64,000 bases of DNA from Nilaparvata lugens. Its lineage: Eukaryota; Arthropoda; Insecta; Hemiptera; Delphacidae. A program made the translations under genes and the position numbers. Where the stretch lies: positions 16,431,635 to 16,495,634 of the forward strand of contig NC_052505.1 of the NCBI RefSeq assembly GCF_014356525.2, given 5' to 3'. Below are positions 38,801-50,800 of this stretch, one piece after another; the first letter of the stretch is position 1, and every line of letters starts with the position of its first letter. The notes under the pieces were generated by a model that saw only the letters and a list, made by a program, of their open reading frames with translations, did no database searches and was not told where the DNA came from.

Positions 38801-41800
38801 GCCTGACGGCTAGTAATATAATATTCCCAGGATTGAAGTAGCAGTGCCCAATCAATTTTTCCACAATAAATGCATTTAAATCTTCAACTTGGTGCCAACC
38901 TAACAAAGTCAACTCAACTTAATGCCAACCTGACAAAATTATTAATTTAGTTGCCAGTTAACAACTGTTTCGAAGAGATACTCTATCTAGATTATAGTTC
39001 TATAGTAACATATGTTATGGAAATTTCAATTATAATTGAGAGATTGGGAGAAGAAGAATATACATGCTAAAAGACGAACTTTAAACCCTTAAAAACAACC
39101 CTTAGAGTTAAAATATTGCCAAAAGATATCTTAGTGCGCCTCTAAAGGGCCAACTGAACATACCTACCAAATTTGAACGTTTTTGGTCCGGTAGATTTTT
39201 AGTTATGCGAGTGAGTGAGTGAGTGAGTGAGTGAGTGAGTGCCATTTCGCTTTTATATATATATAGATAACTTAAAGTTTAATTGAATTACTAAATTTCT
39301 TATAAGACTTTGTGATGCTCTTATAAAGCAAAAGTCATTTTCATTTTTAAATAATTTTGTAACCCCTTGGAAGAGACGACTCTGGCTACAATAATCCAGG
39401 ACCACCAGGAGTTGGATCGACATCAGCAGCTCATAAGAAAATTTCGACACGTGAGTGAGAAATATTGAAATAGTGATAGGGCGCCCTCAGTGCTTCGAAA
39501 TTACATAAGAATCAAAGCTAGCTCGTCGAAAGGGTTTTCTTATAAATTAAGAATTTAGTAAAAAATACTTGCACAAGTAAATGTAGTATTAAAGGTATTT
39601 TCAACACTATTATCAGAGATATTGTGGAACTTCTCCATATTAAGATAAAGAAAGGAAAAAAAGATGTTGTCGAATTCCATTATAACATTTTTATCCACCA
39701 AAACTAGTTTTCGTTGCCTATGGCAACATCTTCAGTGGCAACTGAAGCTGATATTTACAGGAAGCAGATGGGAAACATTACAGGTGTGGCAATATTTACA
39801 AAGGTTGGCTATTTGATAAAAATATAAACTAAGTACTATTACAGTATTAAAACATACAAACAAATAGTGAAAATATTTAATGGAATACATATGATTAATT
39901 AATATAAGGATGAGATATAATTTGTGTAATAACAATTTCCAAATGAAATGTTTGACATGGGAGGGGGGAGGGTGTTGTGTTTTGGAGTTGGGTAACCTAA
40001 AGGAAAAGTAGCAGAAATAAATGTAATATGTCTATATGAAAAAACAATTAATAAATGGCTATCTGATGTAATAAGGACAAGGATTATAATACTGACTATT
40101 TAATGAGATGACTCAGAAATAGAAACAAAAATTAAAAACAAAGGTTATTTTTCACATTACAGGTGTGGCAATATTTACAAAGGTTGGCTATTTGATAAAA
40201 ATATAAACTAAGTACTATTACAGTATTAAAACATACAAACAAATAGTGAAAATATTTAATGGAATACATATGATTAATTAACATAAGGATGAGATATAAT
40301 TTGTGTAATAACAATTTCCAAATGAAATGTTTGACATGGGAGGGGGGAAGGTGTTGTGATTTGGAGTTGGGTAACCTAAAAGAAAAGTAGCAGAAATAAA
40401 TGTAATATGAAAAAACAATTGATAAATGGCTATCTGATGTAATAAGGACAAGGATTATAATACTGACTATGTAATGAGATAACTCAGAAATAGAAACAAA
40501 AAATTAAAAACAAAGGGTTCAAGAGAAATAGGCAAGTTATTGTGAAATAAGAGCTAATAGGATTATAAGAAAAAACTGGATACTTTTAGAGACTCAAAGT
40601 TTGTGTGATCATTTAGACTAATTAAAGAAGAGTCATTTTCAAGGATTCTGATCTCCATGGCTTCAAGGGTGTTCAGTAGTTTACCTTTGTTGGTGATGTG
40701 TAATTGCCAACTGTTTGATTATGTTTAGTTCTGAATTTAATTAATTAATTTAGAAAATTCACAAAAACATACAATTCTCTATGGAAAGAGAGAACAATGG
40801 AAAAATAAACTTCCTTGACCTTTCCATAGAAAGGAAAAATGACTCACATACATTCCATATCTACAGAAAACCTACTGTTTGCAACACCCTCATTCCCAAC
40901 AATTCATCACACCCCTTGAGCCACAAATTAGCTGCATTCAATAGTCTTTTGAATAGGTTAGTTTCCATCCCAATGGACAAGGTTAGTTTTCAAACATAAC
41001 TAAACATAATCAAACAGTTGGCAATCACTAATGGATACAATAAAGAAGTAGTCAACAACATTTTAAAAACCATATTAAATAGAAAAGTAATCAAATCAGT
41101 ATTTCCTAACCCCAAACACAAAACTGACAATGAGACCTGGCTTATTCTACCTTACATAGGTAAAGTTTCAGAAAAAGTTGGTCAGAACCTCAAAAAAGAA
41201 GGCTTTAAGGTTGCCTACTCCACCAAACCTTTACTTAACAACATTCTTAATAGTTCCAAAGACAAAATCAATCCGGAAGAAAAGAGTGGAGTCTACAAAC
41301 TAAAATGCAGAGACTGCAATGCACAGTATGTAGGCCAAACTGGGAGAAAATTCAAAGACAGAATTAAAGAACACATCAATTCATAAAAGAAAGGGAAAAC
41401 TGACTCTAACTTTGCCAATCATTTGATAGAACAAAACCACAACTTGACAGAAAACTTCACAATAGAATTTTTACACATCACCAACAAAGGTAAACTACTG
41501 AACACCCTTAAAGCCATGGAGATCAGAATCCTTGAAAATGACTCTTCTTTAATTAGTCTAAATGATCACACAAACTTTGAGTCTCTAAAAGTATCCAGTT
41601 TTTTCTTATAATCCTATTAGCTCTTATTTCACAATAACTTGCCTATTTCTCTTGAACCCTTTGTTTTTAATTTTTTGTTTCTATTTCTGAGTCATCTCAT
41701 TACATAGTCAGTATTATAATCCTTGTCCTTATTACATCAGATAACCATTTATCAATTGTTTTTTCATATTACATTTATTTCTGCTACTTTTCTTTTAGGT

Positions 41801-44800
41801 TACCCAACTCCAAATCACAACACCCTCCCCCCTCCAATGTCAAACATTTCATTTAGAAATTGTTATTACACAAATTATATCTCATCCTTATATTAATTAA
41901 TCATATGTATTCCATTAAATATTTTCACTATATGTTTGTATGTTTTAATACTGTAATAGTACTTAGTTTATATTTTTATCAAATAGCCAACCTTTGTAAA
42001 TATTGCCACACCTGTAATGTTTCCCATCTGCTTCCTGTAAATATCAGCTTCAGTTGCCACTGAAGATGTTGCCATAGACAACGAAAACTAGTTTTGGTGA
42101 ATAAAAATGTTATAGTGGAATTCGACAACATCTTTTCTTCCTTTCTTTATCTTAAAGGTATTTTATTAGAAAAATAACGAATAAATCCACATATCAGAAG
42201 TTCTATAAATCAAAGAAGTATAAAATCTAGGCTGTTAATACATATTCATATGATCTTTAATCTCTGCAATATAATTTGCGATGTTTGTTGTAGCTCTGAT
42301 TCACTAGATGAATAATTGCTCTATTTATTCCGTCAAGTGCCGAATCTTGCACCCTGAGATAAAATATATATGTATTACAAAGAAATCTATTAGATACTAT
42401 AGAATTTAATATATATATTCGGATTATTGGTTGTCAATTTATCAAGCTGATTTTTAAGAAATCTATTTTAATGGAATTGTCCAAGTCGACAAGTATTAGC
42501 AAGATGATATCGCAGCTACATGCAAATGGATGCATATGATTATAAAAATAAAAGCATGGTAACGTTTCGTGCTGTAGAATTTAGAGAATAGTATTTAGCC
42601 TGTGATATTTTATTGATTTCGATTATTGTTCTATTTTATATTATATATTTTTTATTGCTCTTTATATTTTTTGCTCTGATCTATTTTTGCAATATTTGTT
42701 AATATATGTATCAAATTGTTTATGGTGTGCGATTTATTTTACTTCCTCAATACTATAAGATAAGTATCATATATATATATATATTTTTAATGAATTATCA
42801 GAATTATAGTGGAAGCTCATATCTGGGCCTATAAAGATTTTTATGAGACTGTATCCTATGAAAAACCACGACCTAATTTTTATAATTATTAAAATATTTC
42901 ATGCTCTACCGACTGATGCCAAGCAGGAGGCTAATCGTTATTTAAATATAAAAAATAACGTGACAAATGTGAGAAAAATCATTTTCTATTTTAAATTTAT
43001 TGTAATAGATTTGATTTATATTGCTTTGAGTCGGAACAGGCAAGAGCATAGACCTTGAATGAAAGAAGAAGAAGAAGAAGATTTTCAGAATCTGCTCGAA
43101 ACATGTTGTGATAATTCAGGAAGTGAAAGTAAGAACCCAAAACAATGTATAATATTAACACCTATCGTCACCTGTGAGCGTTATCTGCTTGCTTTATAGT
43201 AGGTGTTGTCCCACTGATTCGTGTAGGCTAATATAGACTCTAGGCTTAAGTGCATTGATAGTTTAATATTCAATTCTGTGTTGAAAGGATCATAATTATA
43301 ATGAAATAGGTTAAGCGAGAATAGTCAGAGACAAAACAAACTGATAATCAATACCACCGACCCGATCGTAATATTCATTGGGTATTCTGTATTCATATTA
43401 TACCATATACAATGTGAGCCTACTCATTTATGTACCTCCACGTCAGCTTAGATAGGCTCATTGATCCTCATAATTATATCCATCTATAGTTCTAATCGAA
43501 CTCGGGAACAAGGTCCATCATTCCAGTTCCAGAATATTGAAAAACGGATCAAGTCAATTAAATTTTTCATATCCGAAGAATTTTCAGTAATAATCATTAC
43601 TGCAGATGTATTCCATTCATTACGATGAATCCTAATGGATAAATCCGATTTATTTCCGAAGCATTTTCAGTATTTATAATCATTACAGTTGTATTCCATT
43701 CTTTACGATGAATCCTAATGGATAAACCCGATTTATTCTCGAAGCATTTTTAGTAATTATAATCATTACAGTTGTATACCGTTCATTACTATGAATTCTG
43801 ATGGAATCCCTACTCTCAATTATTGGTTCCAAAGGCTTATATTGGAAGGAAGCCCTACTAATTGTCAATCAGTACGAGGACCTGATAATTCGGACCCATA
43901 CTCGTAATCTTTAAGCCCCTTTTTCTAGGACACTTTTTGAATTTAATGGATCCTGGAGATTTGATTAGGACTCAATAGTCTATTCGATTCAATAAGTATA
44001 CGGGAACATGACATTTTTCTGTTGATATTTTTTCTTGCATTTATGCGTAGTGCTGCATATACTGTAGCACTTTACTTCAAGGCCTTAGACTGGCCACTAA
44101 CGGCAATGTTTATCATGCATTTACACATGTTCATCATGTATGTTTTTTCATCAGCGAGAAGCCCCTTAATATAAAATGAACAACCAATAACAATAGATAA
44201 AGTAAGCCTACGACGAAGAAATCAAATAATACTTTCTTTATAATCAATAGCATTTTGTAACATTATCATCATTATGCCTACATGAGAAGTTCCATTCACA
44301 TGATAATAACGTACCAGTAGAATACCAGTTGCATGAAGAACCAGTGATAATAACCAGTGACTCTTTGAAAAATGGTATTTGTCTCTTGAACTTTGTTAAC
44401 ACTATCGCGCATTTACTCTGTTGCTTACTCTCTGTAAAAATTATTGAACAAAAAGCCTGTTACGATGTACTCCACTTTGAAGTACTATGGTATTCTTCAG
44501 CACATTTTGATCCGATAAAATAAAAATTTCAGTAGATACATATTTTTTGTCTCAAGATTGTGTGTGGCTTAGGGGATCATAACTTCTAAACTGTTCAATC
44601 AATGTTTAAAGCAGTTTTGGGCGAATCTATGTTGTTTATAATGTATGTATATATATATACATGTATATATGTTATGATAATGTAATGTATATATATGATT
44701 GACATATAATCAGAGACATATAATAAAAGCTGCCCTTGGTCGACCCAGACGATACCCCACACATCTTATTTTTACGGAATTCCCGGTCTTAACAGTTAAA

Positions 44801-47800
44801 CAACTTTATGTGAAAAATATTATACTTTATATAATTAAAAACAGAAACCTATTCACACCACAAATCAGAACTTATAATTTTCGAATGCAATCCAATTTCC
44901 AAATTAACAGAACTGACCTTACTGTATGCCGGAGACAATTCACATATATAAGCAATAGGTTGATCAATTTAATACCATCGAACCTAATTACAAGTAAGAC
45001 AACAAAAACTAATATAAAAAAAATAGCAGACTGGATCAAATCAATAAACATAGCTCATTTTATACACATATGAAGTACTTTTAACAACTTTTTTTAAATA
45101 ATTAGGTCCAAGTTCATTTCTTTTTCACTTCAATAAATTTGTTAGTGTTGTATTTGTTATTGATACTCGCTGCCAGCACACAAACCTTAGAGGTTTTGCA
45201 GGCAGCGCCTATATAATAAGTTTTATTATCAAAGTTTATTTTTATGTACTTATAGAAATTGTTTATATTAATGTGTAAAGCTTTGTATTGTCTATTTTGA
45301 TTTGTATTTTCGATATTATGGCAAATAAATTTGATTTGATTTGATTTGATTGTTTAATGTCATTTTCACACAGAGAACACTAAACATGTGGAAAACACAT
45401 TATAAGAGATTTATGAAACTAACTATTGTATGTAATTGTAAACTATCTAATATTTTCTGTAATATTGATGTAGTCTAGTAGTTTTAGTTTTTTGAGGAAA
45501 TAAACATTTATTTATTTATTCATTTTTTATGAACTATACATGTAATGTAATACATGTAATTATGTTTAATACAACAAACTACACTAAATTCAAGAACGAT
45601 CATCATAAAAAGTAAATTCGTATGGCTTTTGTTGGTGGGGAGTCCCTTGCGGGAATGTTCCACCGCCTGAATATATAATTTGAGCCGTCAATAGGCCTTA
45701 CGACTGTCATACTTCAGCCGGGACCGACAGTTTAACGTGCCCATCCGATAACACGGGAGTGATCTGGTTAAAAAACTCTTGGTTGTGAGAGGGTTTGAAC
45801 CCGGGATCTCTATGCTGCTACGCAAGAACTCTATCCACTAGACCACGGATCACTCCAACGATCATCATCTACTCACTCAGTTGACTAGACTTAAAGTTGA
45901 TCTCATGCTGATGATACAGATTTGAAGTAGAAGTTTGAGGAAGAGTGTCTTCAAAGTGTAGGCCCGACTATTCCATCTGGAATTAATAAGGAGGAGGGAG
46001 TATTGCCATCTGGAAGCCAAAGATGACAGATAAGAAAGAAAGAGAGGAATGACAAGAGATAACACAGAGGGAGAGTGAGACAGAGGAATGCAGCAGGAAT
46101 GAGGCTAGATCCAGACATAAGGAATGCTTGATAGAAAGCCTGCAAGGTATTCTTACTCTTAGCGCTGTGACTTCTTATAGGCTTCGGCTTCTCTCTGAGC
46201 GTCAACAACTAACATTTTCCTTCATTGCCATACCTCCACTAGTTCCCCCATCGTTAAAACTAACTGTCGTGGTTTTACCGAACCTTAAAGACTTCTCTTT
46301 GCACTCTGCTCATATTCTCACACTTACTGAAAGTAGAGTCAAATCAAGTATTTTCTATTGTCATCCACAATGACATGTTTAACAACGTCAACAAATTAAA
46401 GCCAAAGAAGTGTCTGCTAAAAGAAGATTGGTTCATTTTTGGAAAATGTTTTTGACATTCCTAATGCAGTCACCTAAATAGATAAAATGTTATATTATTT
46501 ATTGGCGAGGATCACAATAGAATAACTATAAGAAGCTATTTGTGAATAAGGAGAAAATGAGTCTCAAATTGAATTATACGTACACGAAAAGTCAGAAACT
46601 AACACTCGATTCTTTCCTTTTAACTTCCTGAATGTCAAGTTTTTAGCAGAAATATAAAGACTGACTAGCCTAATTTCATTTTTTTTTTCAGTGTGGAACT
46701 GTATTTTCTTGAGCAATATCATTCGTAACTTCTCTGAAGAGGATAGGATATCGGATGATCCGGTGATATGAACGGGCCACGAGATAGATCCGTAGACAAG
46801 GCTGACGGCTGAAAGCAGAGAGGGTTGGTTGGAGCGCTTTCTCTCAAGATAAGAGTAGAATGGAAAGATCGATCGTCGGACTGGTTGAAAGGTTGTTGAG
46901 AGGGAAGACGAGCTGATGAAATGTAGCAAGGGAAAGTTTTCCGGATCTCAGTGACAGTGCCTGCTTCCCCATTGTCATCGCATTCATCTCTGTCTTGGTG
47001 CCTCTTTTTCAGACGCAACTCGCTTTCTCGAGACCCCTTCCTATACTAACTAGAGAAAGCTGATTACCTGTCGTCTCAAGTAGAATGGAATGATGAACTC
47101 TTCTCCAGTAATTAAGGCACCGACGAAGTTGGCCAGCGACGGTACAGCACGGCACGGCACGACACGACACAGCAGAGAGTATTGTGCCGTGTAACAGCAT
47201 TTAAACCGATTAGAAGCCGCCACCGTCGCCTCCCTATAACTCCGTCTTCACCACGAACACCACCTGAACCGACGATAATTCTCTAATTACGATCTTCATG
47301 TTTGTCTACAGAGTTTGCCAAGTGATGTTGCACGACCGTAATAGTTACGAAAATGAATAGAGATGGGAAACTTGCTCCTTGATCTCTGAGGAAACAGACT
47401 GGAAAGCTGTCATCTTTCCAGTCGATCTTTCTCAAATATCGAACAGATTATTCAAATTTCTCCCTAAACTTTCCAATAAGTCAGCTCTCATGCAAATCTT
47501 CTCTCAACAAACATTTATTATATTATCAAATATTGAAAAGCCAGACAGCTTCAGAACCAAGGACGTTTTTAGTTGATTGACTTAGTTGATTGAGAGTGGT
47601 CCTATGTGGCCAAAAAAGATTTCAAAAGTCTATCAATATAGACATTTAACTCACTTGAAATCACTATACTAAGATTTATTGAAATAGAAGATGGAAAAAT
47701 ATCAAGAGCTTTTTCATTTGATACAGTTACAAATCATATAGCTACGACAAGAGAGCTTTACCCACACGCTTGATATGTGTATTCAAATGAGGATTCATCC

Positions 47801-50800
47801 ATCACTCCTGAAACATCATTTTATCATTCATCTCTTTATTCCATAATAATGCCCTTAACAGCAATTTCATACTTATCAACATTACCGGAATACTTCTACG
47901 AAGACTGTATCATATTATATTCGTATATAAATGTGTCTTGTGTTATTCATATATTCGTCTGTGTGTAGGGGTGAACCAAAAATATTGTTTGGCAGGCACG
48001 TTCAGTTGAATTTCCCAGGTGTACCTCTAGAATTGAAGGTTTTCAAGAACACTCCTTGAAGCTGGATTCCCACATATCAGTGATAGTGAACGTGATCCTC
48101 ACAGTGAAAATATAATCCACATGAGTTCTGATTGAACTATTCCCACTCAGCTCGGCCGAGCAAATATGAATAGTCCTATTATATAACTCATGTTTACTGT
48201 CACCAGAGATAATCGAAACAATCGAAAAAAAAAGGATTTTCCTACTTTATGCTGTCACTGAGCTCATCTATACATTTTGTTGAACTTTGACTTGAAGATC
48301 TCATTATTTATTCATTTATTCATTCATTTTTCCATATACAAATACAATACAGGTAAAAACAACAGGCCCTATTTTAGGGAAGATTCGTAGGTAGATATCA
48401 GATTCATCTTTCTCACTTGGTTTTATAATGGTTTTATCAAAGTAATGGGGATGATTCCCACTATTATGTATTGCTCTGTTTAATTTATTTGAATTTTTGT
48501 AGTTGCTATACCCTGTGTATGTATCATATTCTATAATATGTTGTACTATTCTATGGAAATGAATAAATTTAATTCAATTCAAATTCACTTATTGGGGGAA
48601 TGTCAATGGCTAGGAGAGATGGACAGTACGCTATTATGCAATATGATAAACTTCTTGTTAACGGCCGTTTATATACTCTGGATGAGTTGGAAAAGAAATT
48701 CGGGAGTGTTAACAACCAGGCAAATTCTGAAAACGAACGTCAAGTAATTGTAGAAATACACGAGAGTTCTACCCCAGTCGAAACAGCAGCTACTGAGTAA
48801 TCAGAGCCAAATATTTATGAAGAAGCTTCCGATATTATATCTATTCAAACTGAAGGCGTCAATGATGAATCTCAATCAGAAATAGGATTTGAAGCCAGTT
48901 CAAGGGAGAGAGTGCAGGAGTTTGTGAACGCGTCAGCGTATAAACCTGCTAGAAAAGAACACATCCCAACTTCCAATACGCGGGCGAGGATCAACTCAGA
49001 TGACAGCGCCAGGGTGCTTCGATCCAACAAGAGACAGACAACTGAAAAAAACACTCAATTGAAGGGTAAAGCTTCAAATTCTCGCTCCAAAAAACCGACT
49101 GCAATGAGAGCGTGGCTGGAACGCGAAAAGTCAGCATCACCCGCGCAGTGCAAGCGAGCTTCACAGGGGAGCCGGCCGCTCTCACAATAGCAGACCCCAG
49201 CGAGAGGACAACCCAGTAAGGTGATACACTCTAATGAAAAGGTGGGACTTGTTTCTAAATATTTTAAAATAATTTTTTGGAACTCTCATGGTATTAATAA
49301 CGTGCTTAATTTAGATAAGGAACAAATAGAACTATTTAACGCTCATGAAGTGATAGGCTTGAGTGAAACTTGGTTAACTGACTCTTTCCATGCTCGAGAC
49401 TTTAACGAATATGTAGCTTTTAATCAAACAGCAGATAAATTGTCAAATTCAAGAGGTAGAGCCAGTGGTGGTTTGTTAGTTTTAGTGAAAAAAAATTTGA
49501 AAGCAACGCTGATTGAAGCTAGAGAGTTTATTATAATTGTCAAGGTCGAAAATCCAAAGGGCCGTATTATTATATTATGTTTAGTTTACTTTAAGCCTGA
49601 TTCTCTTGTGCACTGTCTCAATGAATTCCAGGAATGCTTGAAATATTATGAATTATTGTTTTCGTCTTTCCCTGTATTGATTGGGGGTGACTTTAATTTG
49701 AGAATGGGGGATCTAAACCAATGTTCTATAGATAACTGTTTATTCACAAATTCAAATCTTTATGCAGATAGGATTTCTCAGGATAGATATATTTCAAGGA
49801 ACGCGAAGGATTTGGTGAATATTATGGAAAAGAATCTATTCTATGTTTTGAATGGTAGATGTAAGAGTGACATGCCGGGGCAATTCACGTTTCATAATTC
49901 AAATGGAAATAGTTTAATAGATTTGGTCTGGGTCAATTTCGAAAGTATTCAATATATTACTGATTTAATAGTTTCAGATATTGTATTAACTTCAGATCAC
50001 CTTCCACTGATTGTGTACACTGAATTTGAATCTGATAGAGAAGCGCAGGTCGTGCCAAATGAACTTCGAACGTTATATTGCTGGAGTGATGCATGCAAAG
50101 AAGCATATATGTCTGAATTAACATTCCCAATCGAATTTAATGCGAGCGAAGAAAGTGTAGAATGTTTGGCTGAGAATTTTATGACTACAGTAAAAAATAA
50201 GGCAGAGAATCTGGGCATGGTAAAAAAGTCATTAATAATAAGCAAGTTCAAAAATAAACCTTGGTACGATATAGAGTGTAATAGGCTGAAAAGGGAAGTA
50301 CGTAAGGCATATAGGAATTTTAAGAAAAAAGAACATGATATAAATTGTTTTAATAAATATCTGGACAGTAAACTAATTTATAAAAATAAAATGAAAGAGA
50401 AGAAAAAGCAGTTCAACGATAACTTACAAAATAAATTTCAGAATTCATCAAATGCTAAAGAATTTTGGCGAGCAGTTCGTCTAGTAAAGGGCAATAAATC
50501 AATCGATAATGATTCTATAACTTTGGAAGAATGGACATCTTTTTTTAAAAATAAATACAGACCTGAAAAAAGAACTATTGAGTGCATATTCTTCGACGTC
50601 AAGCATCCTTTTCTCGATAGACCGATAGAAATGATTGAGTTAGAAAGAAAATTGAAGAGATTGAAAAATGGGAGTGCTCCAGGTTTAGATGGGATTTCCT
50701 ATGAATTTTTCAAATATTTGGCACCTGAAGGAAAACACCTGTTAGTAAGCCTGTTCAACTTGATCATGGAGACTGGGAAAATTCCTTTGAATTGGGCAAA

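Larger units (their letters stand above)
39602..42151 (+). mobile_element. Penelope-like retroelement, head-to-head with an internally deleted copy
   Basis: A perfect 13-bp duplication TTAAAGGTATTTT (39589-39601 and 42152-42164) flanks the whole 2,550 bp, so the structure inserted as one unit. The right part (about 40750-42151) holds a reverse transcriptase C-terminus and GIY-YIG endonuclease remnant and a terminal repeat with a hammerhead motif. The left part (39602 to about 40730) is the same element in inverse orientation. It lacks about 442 bp corresponding to 41030-41471 and carries a 368-bp tandem duplication (39775-40144 and 40154-40517). Inverted terminal repeats and GIY-YIG domains are known marks of Penelope-like elements. 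Confidence 0.9.

Noticed and set aside
40781..41611. Separate small host genes, including a GIY-YIG protein
   Set aside because: The three ORFs are one frame broken by two TAA codons and carry Penelope-like RT and endonuclease blocks inside a target-duplicated element.
44699..45073. Host gene encoding a 124-residue protein
   Set aside because: The residues match a LINE ORF2 C-terminal end and are followed by a LINE-type 3' tail.
45750..45856. Functional tRNA gene on the minus strand
   Set aside because: It continues into a SINE body and is enclosed by a 12-bp target duplication, so it is part of a retroposon.
49997..50251. Minus-strand ORF inside the LINE
   Set aside because: Shadow of ORF2.
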